Assembly: GCA_964475205.1 (NCBI GenBank) | Contig: CAYYVQ010000015.1 | Span: 1 to 52,110 of the forward strand | Reading direction: 5' to 3' | Length of the DNA stretch: 52,110 nt | Source of the DNA: CAYSRM01 sp964475205 | GTDB taxonomy: Bacteria; Verrucomicrobiota; Kiritimatiellia; UBA8416; CAYSRM01 | Shown here: in pieces, positions 40,908 through 51,500 of the stretch | Layout of the letters: the number at the start of each line of letters is the position of its first letter | How positions within the stretch are numbered: the stretch's first letter is position 1 | The notes under the pieces: model-generated | What the model was told of the DNA's origin: nothing | The model's database searches: none | What the model saw: the letters and a program-made list of their open reading frames with translations, nothing else | Translations under genes and position numbers: made by a program

Positions 40908-43730
40908 ATGAAAAATTTCACAAAAAAGTTGTTCTCTATCGCAGCATTGGCTTCATTTAGCATGACATCCTCTGTCATGGCGTCGGAGATCATCGAGATC
41001 GGCCCCGAAGAGTATTGCGGCCACGTCAATGGAGTGCGTCCGTCGATAGATACAGACAGCAAGGGACAACCGCATATAGTTATTGATACTGGAGATCCAG
41101 CCGGTCTGGGAACCGAAATATACATTTTCCATAAAATCGGCGGCGCATGGAGCGGCAGGCTTTTCGCCAACAGGAACAGCGAAACCGTTGGCGCTATACC
41201 TTCATCCATAACTCAGCCCTGGATAGAAATAGACAGGGATGACAGGGCATGGATATTCGCATGGTATTTCCTGTCCGATGTAATGCCGGGATGCGGACAA
41301 GGCGTTTGGCTCTACGATAACATATCAAGCAGTCCAGACAGGCGCTGGTTCAGCAAAAAACAATATGGCATAGGCTGGACTCCCGGAAACATCCAGATCG
41401 ATCCCGAATATCCGAATGAGTCTGTCGTAATGACCCGCAACGGAGCATACGGCATCATTGATACAGATGGAAACACAACTGCCACCGGAACCATGGGACC
41501 GGATCAAAGCGGCGAAAAGTTTCGTTTCAGAATTACACCTCGCATGGGGCAACGCGGAGTCTGGCATGGAATAATGAACGGGTACTCGAGGCGAAGTTCC
41601 TCTTATCACAACAATCTCATTAATCGCGACATAGTATGGGCGAGCTATGCCAGGTATCCATCCCAGGGCGACGACCACAACCACGCGGGTGTATGCGGAG
41701 ACCTTGAAAATCCTGAACAGGCCTATATGGCGGCTGTATTTAAAGAAGCCGGGCTCTGTATCAATTTATGGAACGGATCGGAGCTTGTTTACCCCGCCAG
41801 CGCTCTGAAAATAGTAGACGGATCCGCCAGATTCAGGCATCGCGCCCCGCCTGCAATGACCGCCGCATTCGGCGGGGGGGCATGGATTGCATGGGGCAAC
41901 AGGAACGGTTTCATCAAACTGGCTTTCATAACCCCGGAAGGACAGGTCGAAAACACTCGTGTTGTCACGTCGGGAAAATTCCCGGCCATTAACACGGACT
42001 CAGAAGGCAATGTGCATATGGCCTATGTGGAAAGCGGACAGACGAAGTATCGCAAGATCAGCGTCAGCGGCGGCGTTTCTACCAAAGCTATAACGCTTGC
42101 CGCAGATTTCGACGGGGACGGTCTCGACGATATTGCGGTATATGACAAAGGAACCTGGCATATACGCGGCACGGACGACGGAGGTCTGCTGGGCGCAAAG
42201 GGAAATTATATAGGCTACAGTCTCGGTGAGGCGGGCGATATTCCGGTTCCAGCCGACTACGACGGGGACGGAAAAGCTGACCCGGCAGTTTATCAACCGG
42301 ACAACGAAAATGGCCCATGGCTCATACTCAGGAGTCTGGATGGGCAGGTCGAACGCCTGACCGGCATCGGCGGCAATCCGGGAGACACTCCTGTCCCCGC
42401 AGACTACGATGGCGACGGGAAAGCAGACATTTGCGTATGGGACACCAACGGCACCTGGCACATACACCACTCAACAGAAGGATATGCCGGGTACTCACTG
42501 GGTGATCCTTTAAGCGGCGACACACCGGTTCCAGGCGATTATGACGGAGACGGGGCCATGGATATCGGCGTATATCAGGAAAATGCCGTCTGGCATATTT
42601 CAAGGTCAACCGAAGGATATCTCGGCGTAGCCTACGGCGATACAGGCGACATTCCGATCCCGCAGGATTATGACGGAGACGGCGCCTGGGACATTGCGGT
42701 ATATCGCCCATCCACCCATAACTGGCATATAAAAGACCAGGACGGATTCGGCTACGGCGGCGACGGTGATCTGCCGGTTCCGGGCCGGTTTTTCCGGACA
42801 AATCAGGCTCATGCGGCCGTATACCGGCCAGGCGAATCCATGTGGATACTCTGGATGAACGTGCCGCCACGGTTCGGCGGCGGGCCTAACGATTTCCCGA
42901 TTCCATACAAATGGGACGCTGATGATCGGGCGGACATAGCAATTTACCGTAATTCCAACGCCGGCTGGTACGCCATGCTATCCAGTCAAGGTTATGGCCA
43001 AACCAACTACGGTCTCCCGAGCGACTGGGCCGTGCCCGCCGATTACGATGGCGACGGGTTAACGGATATGGCCGTGTGGCGCAACGGCAAATGGTATATT
43101 GCTTCGAGCAGTAACGAAGTGACAATGGAGTACAACCTCGGCGCTTACGGCGATATCCCCGTGCCCGCGGACTACGACGGGGACGGCCTGACCGATCCTG
43201 CTGTTTATGAGCCTACCACAGGGATATGGCATATTTACGGAACAACAACCGGCTATGTAGGGAGAGTATTCGGGGGAGATCCCGGCGACCTGCCTCTTCC
43301 CATGGACGTAGATGCTGACGGAAAAACCGATCTTGTCATTTATGACCGCAACTCCACGTGGCACGCCACTTCTCTGGAGGCTGGAAACTATCGAGGGGTT
43401 AAATGGGGCAATAGAGATATGCATCCATGCTACATAAGCACTCCTGACGGAGATACGCCCGCTCTTTATGACGATGCCTCTCGTACTTTTCACGTGTACC
43501 CGGGCGACGAAGAGAAAGTATACACCCTTCCCATCGGACCATCCGATATGGTCCCGGTCTGCGCCGATTACGATGGGGACGGGGAGGAAGATTACGCTGC
43601 CTTCAGCCCCGGCACCGGCGAGTGGATTATCCGCCGTTCCAGTGACGACACTTTCGTGCTGGAGGGCGACTCAGTCGGCATAGAATGGGGTGTGCCCGGC
43701 GGCATCCCTATCGGAGTCAGACACAAGTAG
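40908..43730 (+). CDS. Exported FG-GAP-repeat protein, twin 1
   Basis: This secreted protein of 940 residues has a signal peptide (KLFSIAALASFSMTSSVMAS). Residues ~25-395 form a domain that looks like a BNR/sialidase-type propeller: GVRPSIDTDSKGQPHIVID, QPWIEIDRDDRAWIF, NTDSEGNVHMAYVESGQTKY. Residues ~398-940 hold twelve modules of ~45 residues, most starting with PADYDGDG and a DIAVY-like strand followed by GTWHI; two modules in the middle have lost the calcium-binding DxDxDG motif. From 41988 to 43723 the DNA matches the next gene without a visible difference, while the N-terminal parts differ widely. Role unknown, but a surface adhesin or carbohydrate-binding protein is plausible. Confidence 0.8.
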   Translation: MKNFTKKLFSIAALASFSMTSSVMASEIIEIGPEEYCGHVNGVRPSIDTDSKGQPHIVIDTGDPAGLGTEIYIFHKIGGAWSGRLFANRNSETVGAIPSSITQPWIEIDRDDRAWIFAWYFLSDVMPGCGQGVWLYDNISSSPDRRWFSKKQYGIGWTPGNIQIDPEYPNESVVMTRNGAYGIIDTDGNTTATGTMGPDQSGEKFRFRITPRMGQRGVWHGIMNGYSRRSSSYHNNLINRDIVWASYARYPSQGDDHNHAGVCGDLENPEQAYMAAVFKEAGLCINLWNGSELVYPASALKIVDGSARFRHRAPPAMTAAFGGGAWIAWGNRNGFIKLAFITPEGQVENTRVVTSGKFPAINTDSEGNVHMAYVESGQTKYRKISVSGGVSTKAITLAADFDGDGLDDIAVYDKGTWHIRGTDDGGLLGAKGNYIGYSLGEAGDIPVPADYDGDGKADPAVYQPDNENGPWLILRSLDGQVERLTGIGGNPGDTPVPADYDGDGKADICVWDTNGTWHIHHSTEGYAGYSLGDPLSGDTPVPGDYDGDGAMDIGVYQENAVWHISRSTEGYLGVAYGDTGDIPIPQDYDGDGAWDIAVYRPSTHNWHIKDQDGFGYGGDGDLPVPGRFFRTNQAHAAVYRPGESMWILWMNVPPRFGGGPNDFPIPYKWDADDRADIAIYRNSNAGWYAMLSSQGYGQTNYGLPSDWAVPADYDGDGLTDMAVWRNGKWYIASSSNEVTMEYNLGAYGDIPVPADYDGDGLTDPAVYEPTTGIWHIYGTTTGYVGRVFGGDPGDLPLPMDVDADGKTDLVIYDRNSTWHATSLEAGNYRGVKWGNRDMHPCYISTPDGDTPALYDDASRTFHVYPGDEEKVYTLPIGPSDMVPVCADYDGDGEEDYAAFSPGTGEWIIRRSSDDTFVLEGDSVGIEWGVPGGIPIGVRHK
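41988..43723 (+). repeat. 1736-bp direct repeat, copy 1
   Basis: This block encodes the FG-GAP array of twin 1 plus the end of its N-terminal domain. It matches 45000-46735 at offset 3012 with no mismatch seen. Similarity drops sharply at both edges. Confidence 0.92.
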
Positions 43731-43816
43731 ATTGAGGTCTCCGGCCAGCTTCCGATTATTGATGATAATAGTGTTGCCAACTCCAACAGCAATCAATATA
43801 TTCTGATCCGGTTAAT

Positions 43817-43844
43817 GCACATATCTCACATCTGTGCGATATGG
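43817..43844. repeat. Short palindrome between the twin genes
   Basis: CATATCTCACA and TGTGCGATATG pair with one mismatch around TC. The arm sequence matches the in-frame palindromic element family. It lies in the leader of twin 2. Confidence 0.6.
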
Positions 43845-43904
43845 AAATTAAGTTCTTTTCGAGTGTTACCAAGCCTGCGGGCGAATATAGCTATGGAGAA
43901 TAGT

Positions 43905-46742
43905 ATGTTCAGATTATATACAATCATGTTGATTTCCTTTGTCATTTCCACCTTTGGCGCTGCAAGCCATGCAGCCGAAATACTGGGAATAGGCGCTGCC
44001 GAAGTATGCGGCAGTTTCAACGGGGTACGCCCTTCAATCGATGTGGACAGCAAAGGACAGCCGCACATTATCATAGATTCAGGACACGTGGCCCTGGGAA
44101 GCACAATGTGGATGTTCAACAAGATCAACGGCACGTGGAGCGGCAGGTTGTTCGCCGACCGCAGCACCACACCGTATGCGCCATCGGCAATCTCCCAACC
44201 CTGGATCGAGATAGACGCCATGGACCGCGCCTGGGTATTTGCCCAGTTCTTTCAGGCCGGCGTGATGAGAAACAGCGGACAGGGCGTCTGGCTGTTTGAA
44301 AATATGACAAGCAACCCTGCCCAAAAATGGTTCAACAAAAAACAGTACGGCAGAGGTTGGGGCCCCGGCAACCTTCAGATCGACCCGCATTATCCTAATG
44401 AATGCGTAGTCATGACCATGGACGGTTACTGGGGAATAGTCAATGACGCCGGGGTAACCACTTCGACGGGCCAGATGGGGCCAAGGGCCAGCGGCGAGAA
44501 ATTTCGTTTCCGAATTTCACCACAACAGGGGCAGCGCGGTATCTGGCATGGAGTGATGAACGGATCGCGCGCAGGCGGATCTTCGGCTTACCGGAATTCG
44601 GTTATGGGTAGCGACCAGATCTGGGCCACATACAACCCTTACTCCTCCCAGGGCGACGACCACAACCATCCCGGCGTTTGCAACGATCTGGAAAACCCTA
44701 AAATGGCGTACATCGCATCGGTCTACGAACAAACGGCCAAATTCGTCACGGATCCTCCCGGACTTTCCATGCAGATATATGACGGCAACGGCAACATGAT
44801 TTTCGGAACCGATAACCTGCTCATGATCGATCCGCACGCGAAATTCGTTCATCGCTGTCCCCCGGCCATGGCTCCTGCGCATGGCGGCGGGGTATGGATA
44901 GCATGGCCGGACGAGCATGGCCAGATCAAGATGACATATGTCTCCCCGGAAGGCGAGATGAACACGCCTGCAGTAATAACAAGCGGAGCATTCTGCGGAA
45001 TTAACACGGACTCAGAAGGCAATGTGCATATGGCCTATGTGGAAAGCGGACAGACGAAGTATCGCAAGATCAGCGTCAGCGGCGGCGTTTCTACCAAAGC
45101 TATAACGCTTGCCGCAGATTTCGACGGGGACGGTCTCGACGATATTGCGGTATATGACAAAGGAACCTGGCATATACGCGGCACGGACGACGGAGGTCTG
45201 CTGGGCGCAAAGGGAAATTATATAGGCTACAGTCTCGGTGAGGCGGGCGATATTCCGGTTCCAGCCGACTACGACGGGGACGGAAAAGCTGACCCGGCAG
45301 TTTATCAACCGGACAACGAAAATGGCCCATGGCTCATACTCAGGAGTCTGGATGGGCAGGTCGAACGCCTGACCGGCATCGGCGGCAATCCGGGAGACAC
45401 TCCTGTCCCCGCAGACTACGATGGCGACGGGAAAGCAGACATTTGCGTATGGGACACCAACGGCACCTGGCACATACACCACTCAACAGAAGGATATGCC
45501 GGGTACTCACTGGGTGATCCTTTAAGCGGCGACACACCGGTTCCAGGCGATTATGACGGAGACGGGGCCATGGATATCGGCGTATATCAGGAAAATGCCG
45601 TCTGGCATATTTCAAGGTCAACCGAAGGATATCTCGGCGTAGCCTACGGCGATACAGGCGACATTCCGATCCCGCAGGATTATGACGGAGACGGCGCCTG
45701 GGACATTGCGGTATATCGCCCATCCACCCATAACTGGCATATAAAAGACCAGGACGGATTCGGCTACGGCGGCGACGGTGATCTGCCGGTTCCGGGCCGG
45801 TTTTTCCGGACAAATCAGGCTCATGCGGCCGTATACCGGCCAGGCGAATCCATGTGGATACTCTGGATGAACGTGCCGCCACGGTTCGGCGGCGGGCCTA
45901 ACGATTTCCCGATTCCATACAAATGGGACGCTGATGATCGGGCGGACATAGCAATTTACCGTAATTCCAACGCCGGCTGGTACGCCATGCTATCCAGTCA
46001 AGGTTATGGCCAAACCAACTACGGTCTCCCGAGCGACTGGGCCGTGCCCGCCGATTACGATGGCGACGGGTTAACGGATATGGCCGTGTGGCGCAACGGC
46101 AAATGGTATATTGCTTCGAGCAGTAACGAAGTGACAATGGAGTACAACCTCGGCGCTTACGGCGATATCCCCGTGCCCGCGGACTACGACGGGGACGGCC
46201 TGACCGATCCTGCTGTTTATGAGCCTACCACAGGGATATGGCATATTTACGGAACAACAACCGGCTATGTAGGGAGAGTATTCGGGGGAGATCCCGGCGA
46301 CCTGCCTCTTCCCATGGACGTAGATGCTGACGGAAAAACCGATCTTGTCATTTATGACCGCAACTCCACGTGGCACGCCACTTCTCTGGAGGCTGGAAAC
46401 TATCGAGGGGTTAAATGGGGCAATAGAGATATGCATCCATGCTACATAAGCACTCCTGACGGAGATACGCCCGCTCTTTATGACGATGCCTCTCGTACTT
46501 TTCACGTGTACCCGGGCGACGAAGAGAAAGTATACACCCTTCCCATCGGACCATCCGATATGGTCCCGGTCTGCGCCGATTACGATGGGGACGGGGAGGA
46601 AGATTACGCTGCCTTCAGCCCCGGCACCGGCGAGTGGATTATCCGCCGTTCCAGTGACGACACTTTCGTGCTGGAGGGCGACTCAGTCGGCATAGAATGG
46701 GGTGTGCCCGGCGGCATCCCTATCGGAGTCAGACAAAAATAG
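43905..46742 (+). CDS. Exported FG-GAP-repeat protein, twin 2
   Basis: This secreted protein of 945 residues is a paralogue of the upstream gene. A signal peptide (YTIMLISFVISTFGAASHAA) leads to a propeller-like domain that matches twin 1 in layout but differs at a great many positions. From the NTDSEGNVHMAYVESG motif on, the two proteins are the same except for one residue near the end (RQK in place of RHK). GGAGA lies five bases before ATG at 43905; earlier ATGs are less likely. A hairpin terminator follows 18 bp after the stop. Confidence 0.8.
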   Translation: MFRLYTIMLISFVISTFGAASHAAEILGIGAAEVCGSFNGVRPSIDVDSKGQPHIIIDSGHVALGSTMWMFNKINGTWSGRLFADRSTTPYAPSAISQPWIEIDAMDRAWVFAQFFQAGVMRNSGQGVWLFENMTSNPAQKWFNKKQYGRGWGPGNLQIDPHYPNECVVMTMDGYWGIVNDAGVTTSTGQMGPRASGEKFRFRISPQQGQRGIWHGVMNGSRAGGSSAYRNSVMGSDQIWATYNPYSSQGDDHNHPGVCNDLENPKMAYIASVYEQTAKFVTDPPGLSMQIYDGNGNMIFGTDNLLMIDPHAKFVHRCPPAMAPAHGGGVWIAWPDEHGQIKMTYVSPEGEMNTPAVITSGAFCGINTDSEGNVHMAYVESGQTKYRKISVSGGVSTKAITLAADFDGDGLDDIAVYDKGTWHIRGTDDGGLLGAKGNYIGYSLGEAGDIPVPADYDGDGKADPAVYQPDNENGPWLILRSLDGQVERLTGIGGNPGDTPVPADYDGDGKADICVWDTNGTWHIHHSTEGYAGYSLGDPLSGDTPVPGDYDGDGAMDIGVYQENAVWHISRSTEGYLGVAYGDTGDIPIPQDYDGDGAWDIAVYRPSTHNWHIKDQDGFGYGGDGDLPVPGRFFRTNQAHAAVYRPGESMWILWMNVPPRFGGGPNDFPIPYKWDADDRADIAIYRNSNAGWYAMLSSQGYGQTNYGLPSDWAVPADYDGDGLTDMAVWRNGKWYIASSSNEVTMEYNLGAYGDIPVPADYDGDGLTDPAVYEPTTGIWHIYGTTTGYVGRVFGGDPGDLPLPMDVDADGKTDLVIYDRNSTWHATSLEAGNYRGVKWGNRDMHPCYISTPDGDTPALYDDASRTFHVYPGDEEKVYTLPIGPSDMVPVCADYDGDGEEDYAAFSPGTGEWIIRRSSDDTFVLEGDSVGIEWGVPGGIPIGVRQK
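45000..46735 (+). repeat. 1736-bp direct repeat, copy 2
   Basis: This is the partner of 41988-43723. Copies that match this well beside N-terminal halves that differ so much suggest recent gene conversion or duplication of the array alone. Confidence 0.92.
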
Positions 46743-46760
46743 ATAAAAAACTGAAACCTG

Positions 46761-46793
46761 AAAAAAGGCGCTCGTCATCGGGCGCCTTTTTTG
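46761..46793. terminator. Intrinsic terminator, probably bidirectional
   Basis: A stem of GGCGC and GCGCC is flanked by six A residues on the left and six T residues on the right. It lies 18 bp after the stop of twin 2. The A-run/T-run symmetry would let it act on either strand. Confidence 0.9.
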
Positions 46794-46842
46794 TATAGGA
46801 TCCTTTGAATCCGTAAAAAATCAGCTATAGGCGCAGGTTTTT

Positions 46843-48483
46843 ATGAGAAAGAAAATATTCTGGAAAAATTTTGCTGCGCTGTTTCTCTTGCCCGCTTTTG
46901 TTTATTTTTCAGGTTTCGTAGCACTGACGTGGCCCCAGATTGGGCTCTTTTCATCTCATTTCTATACAGACGGCGGCGATGGCCTTCAGATGGTCTGGAA
47001 TATCTGGTGGGTCGACAAGGCCGTAACCGAACTGCATACGCATCCATGGCACACCACCTGGCTGCATGCGCCGCACGGAACCAGTCTGCTCGCCCACACG
47101 CTTCATCCATTGAAAGGCTTTCTGTCAATACCCGTGTTGTGGCTGTTCTCGCTTAAACAGACATACAACATCGCCCTTATATCATCCTTCGTTCTCAGCG
47201 GTATCACCGCCTTCTGGCTCGCCAGGCACATCAAGCTCAGGTACTGGGCCGCAGTTCTAGCCGGCTTTATATTCACCTTTTCCAACTATCATTTTATGCA
47301 TGCCCAGGGCCACATGCAGCTTGTTGCCATGGAATGGATACCTCTTTACGTTCTGTGTCTCCTTGCATGGTTGGACAAACCTGCCTATCTACGGGCAGCC
47401 GGAATGGCAGTAAGCCTGTTTCTTGTGATCCTGTGCGACTATTACTATTTCTTCTTCTGTATCCTCACCACTGGTGTGGCCGTAATCTGGAAATGCGTCC
47501 GTGACAGACAGTTGTTCATGTTTTCCCGCAAGTATATCCGCACAGGCGCTTTATTCGCTCTGCTTGCATTGCCAACTTCGGGCGTCCTGGCAGGATCGCT
47601 GGTCTATCTTTCAGCAACCGATCCGCTATCAGGGGTTCATCTGGCAAGGGAGTTTCCCCTCTGCCCGTTCTCCCTTCTGATACCCGGCGGTCACTGGCGT
47701 TTTAATTCGTGGACAAGCTGGTACTGGTCGCGGCTGCCCGGCAATATTAACGAGTCAAGCGTTCACCTGGGCTTTGCAGTCATTACCCTGCTGATCTTTG
47801 CTTTCGTTTACCGCAAAAAAATACAGCGGCCAATCCTTGGCCTTTTCTGGACTCTTTTTGTCTTCTTCTCGGTGCTGGCGCTGGGCCAGAGACTGAACAT
47901 CTTCGGACATGAGATCACGTGGCTGCCAATGCCGTATGTGATACTCGAATTCCTTATTCCCCCTTTCAGAATATCCGGGGTTCCGGTCCGAATGGTGACC
48001 GTTGCGATCCTGAGCGCGGGGCTGCTCGCGGCAGCGGGCTTTGAATATGTCTGGACAGCCACAAGGAAATCGCACAAGCCATGGCTGATCTTTCTGCTCG
48101 CGCTGATGCTCTTTGAATTCCTGCCCGATTTTCTGCCTACTACCGCCGGATGGTATCCTCCCCATGTAGAAATCCTGAAGAAAGCCCCGGAAGGCGCAGT
48201 TTACGACAATGACAGCTACCACACACATGCCCTTTATTACCAGACAATCCATGAGAAGCCGATGGCTTTCGGATATATATCACGCGAACCGCTCAGCACA
48301 CGTAAAAAAAACGTACACCTCAGAGAACTCTTCAAGTCAGGCAAGGTTGATGAACTCTACAAAACGTACGGGTTCCGCTATTTCGTAGTCGATGAAAACG
48401 CAGCGTTCTCGAACAAAACAGAGCAGGCACAACAGTTATACCGCGGACATGGTGCCGCTCTTTTTGACATAGGCAGCAAATAG
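46843..48483 (+). CDS. GT-C-like membrane protein
   Basis: This protein of about 546 residues has around ten helices and a soluble C-terminal tail of some 120 residues. The first outer loop carries YTDGGDGLQMVWNIWWVDKA, an acidic loop that is followed by LHPLKGFLSIPVLWLFSL. The layout resembles other GT-C-type membrane proteins in this window but is shorter. It follows the terminator after twin 2, so it has its own promoter. The nearby AGG is a weak ribosome-binding site. No assigned substrate. Confidence 0.65.
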   Translation: MRKKIFWKNFAALFLLPAFVYFSGFVALTWPQIGLFSSHFYTDGGDGLQMVWNIWWVDKAVTELHTHPWHTTWLHAPHGTSLLAHTLHPLKGFLSIPVLWLFSLKQTYNIALISSFVLSGITAFWLARHIKLRYWAAVLAGFIFTFSNYHFMHAQGHMQLVAMEWIPLYVLCLLAWLDKPAYLRAAGMAVSLFLVILCDYYYFFFCILTTGVAVIWKCVRDRQLFMFSRKYIRTGALFALLALPTSGVLAGSLVYLSATDPLSGVHLAREFPLCPFSLLIPGGHWRFNSWTSWYWSRLPGNINESSVHLGFAVITLLIFAFVYRKKIQRPILGLFWTLFVFFSVLALGQRLNIFGHEITWLPMPYVILEFLIPPFRISGVPVRMVTVAILSAGLLAAAGFEYVWTATRKSHKPWLIFLLALMLFEFLPDFLPTTAGWYPPHVEILKKAPEGAVYDNDSYHTHALYYQTIHEKPMAFGYISREPLSTRKKNVHLRELFKSGKVDELYKTYGFRYFVVDENAAFSNKTEQAQQLYRGHGAALFDIGSK

Positions 48484-48517
48484 GCAAAACGTACAGAACA
48501 AGCAGTCTACCCGATCA

Positions 48518-51500
48518 TCAATACCTCGGATCAACCTTAACCGGAAGATCGCCCTGCTGGCCCAGAACCACTCCCTTATAGCCTTCCGTAGACTGGGAAA
48601 GATGCCACACCCCGTGAGGCTCGAAGATCGCCATATCATCGGCCCCGTCACCGTCGTAGTCAGCAGGCACCGGTATGTCTCCCGGGCCGCCTAGCTGAAG
48701 CCCAGCGTATCCGGCCGAGCTGCGCGCAAGATGCCATGTGCCGTTGGCCTGGTAAACGGCCAGATCATCTATTCCGTCACCGTCGTAGTCCGCCGGCACC
48801 GGCTTATCAGTCGATAACAGGCCCCATTCCTCAACCCTCACGCCATCTGAAGAGCAGATCAGGTACCATGTCTGGTTCGAAGGCCTGTAGACACCTATGT
48901 CCTCTATGCCGTCCCCGTCATAATCGGCCGGCACAGGGATATCCCCGGAACCGCCCCAGCCTATGCCGTAGTAGCCGTCGGTGGATTGTGAAAGATGCCA
49001 TACCCCGCTCCATGGCTCGTATATGGCCATGTCAGTGGCACCGTCACCGTCATAGTCCGCGGGCACGTTTACCACGCCCGGCTCCCCGAGCTGTAAACCG
49101 GCATATCCAGCAGAGCTCCTTGCAAGGTGCCAGGTGCCGTTCTGCTGGTAGGCCGCCGGATCCGCAAATCCGTCGCCGTCATAGTCCCCGGCTACCGGAA
49201 GATCACTGGAAAGAAGCCCCCATTCATAATTCTGCACCTGGCCATCGGAACTGCGCAGGATGCGCCAGACGTTGTCAGAGGGGCGGTATACCGCCAGGTC
49301 GGCAAGCCCGTCCCCGTCAAAGTCTGTGGGATTGAAGTCATCCGGCCTGATAGTTAAAGTAACATCGACGTTTTCGGTACCATTGGTCGCATCTGAAACA
49401 ACAGATATAACACCGCTGTATGTCCCCGTGCTCATCCCGCTTGTATCCGCCTCAACTGTAATTGTGTCGCGCTCACCAGAGCTTGATCCACTTTGAGGGG
49501 ATATACTAAGCCACGATACATTTGTCTGGATCTGGTAATTAAGCGTGTCAGCGCCGGAGTTCCAGACCTCAAAGCTTTCGGAGGGCGGGTTCAGACCTTC
49601 CTTGGCAAAAAAGGACAGCGAAGAAGGCGCCACGGATAAAACCGGATTTGTAGTCTCCAGACTGATGTCAATCTGGTCAAAATTGAAGCCCCCGGCAGCA
49701 ATAACAACCCGCAGTTTATGCCATCCTTCTGTTAAGTATACCTGATCAGCCTTAAGATCGCCCCATGACGACCAGCCGCCTGTATCCGGAACATCCTGAA
49801 CGTCGCCAACCATCTGGCCGTCAAGCTCAAGGTACAGCTTGCCGCCTTCGGCCGGAGCCGCAGTCCGCAAAGTCACATCATATGTTCCGTCAACGGCAGC
49901 GTTAAATGTATATTGCAACCATTCACCCGCAACAATCCAGCCAACCAGATGGCCGTTGCTCGCACTGCTGGAAGATGCAATCTCAACGTTGTCTCCGGCT
50001 CGATAAGCAGTGCCGGCATTCCCGATCGAACTGTCATGGTAGGCAAAACCTTCACCGCCAAGATCGTAATCTTCTGCTTCCAGCGAGCCGGGAACAGCGG
50101 GAATCGGGGCGGGAAACGGCGCTCCCGGATTCCCCAGAGTATAGTCAACAGCCGTGTTCAGCTCCGGCTGATCAGAAACAAGGGAATACGTCGTGTTAGA
50201 TTCCACGCCGGTAACCGTCAACGAGCCGGCGCGATAGTCGCCGTCATCAGGCAGGGACATTGAGCCCGGGTCCACATGCGGGGAGCCTGAGTCGGGTATT
50301 ACCCCGTAGACAAGATAGGAAGAACCTCTCAGTGTGTAATCGAGGATGGAATCGAACCAGCTTGTTGTCGAGCCACCTGATCCCGGCGGATTGTGTCCAA
50401 AATAGGTGTTGATCCAGGTGGGATTGTTATTGTACGGATCGTATATGGCGTCATTGCCCCCACTGCCCTGATTCCCGACTATAAAACTGTTTTGCCCAGT
50501 AATATCCGTATCCAGCACCAATGTTATCGCGCCGCCACCTTGATCGGCGGTATTGTTCAATAAATAAAGTTCATCGGCTTCACAGTAGGAATTCTGCAAA
50601 TACATCCCTCCGCCATGACCGTCGGAAGAGGAAGTTTGTATCGATTCACAGTCTTCAATTACAACCCGGTGCAACGTGATTGTACCCTGGTGGCCATAAT
50701 ACTGATCCCCCGCATGGTATATTCCCCCTCCGGCATGGCCGGTACAGGCACGGATCAGAACATTGGATATAACACACATGGCTTCGCGGCGGTCTGCGTC
50801 TCCGGCGTCGTCAAGCCCCATTGAAATAGCGCCTCCTGTTCCAAGTCCGCCCTCGGCCCGGTTATCCACAAAAACACTGTCCCTCACGGTCAGGTGCGCC
50901 CGATAACTCTGAACAGCGCCTCCGCCTTCCGCCCAATTGTTGGTAAAATAACAACGGTACAGTTCCATCTGCACGTTAGCTTCAGCAAATACGGCTCCTG
51001 CCTCGGTATTGCCGGGCGCGGTCTGACCTGGAAGCGGATCGGCGAAATTACTGTCGAAAAGGCACCCTTCTATGTAGATAAGGTCGCCTGGGCCGTCAAA
51101 GGAAGAGATACTGGTTACTGCCCCTCCCGCGTAGGAACAGGAATTGTTTCGGAAAACACTATCCAGAATATATCCGCCTGCCTCGCCGAAGTATATTGCT
51201 CCTCCCCCGTTGTCAGCCGCAGACTCGTCGTTCCACCTGTTCGAATTATTCTCAAACAGGCATTCTTTGAAAGTAACGAGGGCCTGTTCCCCGTTTACAA
51301 GTACAGCGCCGCCTGTCTGCCGGGAGAAATTATTGCGAAAAGTACAGCCCAGAAACTTCGGATGAGAGGCGTTACCGAAGATCAGTAATGCCCCGCCTTT
51401 CTCATACGACTCATTATTCTCCATTATGCAGTTGAGAAATACGGTTTTCGCATTGGCTATAGTGATAGGAGACTGGCTGACTCCGGTTTCTAATCCGTCT

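Noticed and set aside
42000..43493. Sets of minus-strand open frames repeated in both twin genes
   Set aside because: They are antisense to the FG-GAP arrays. They recur only because the two blocks are the same in DNA.
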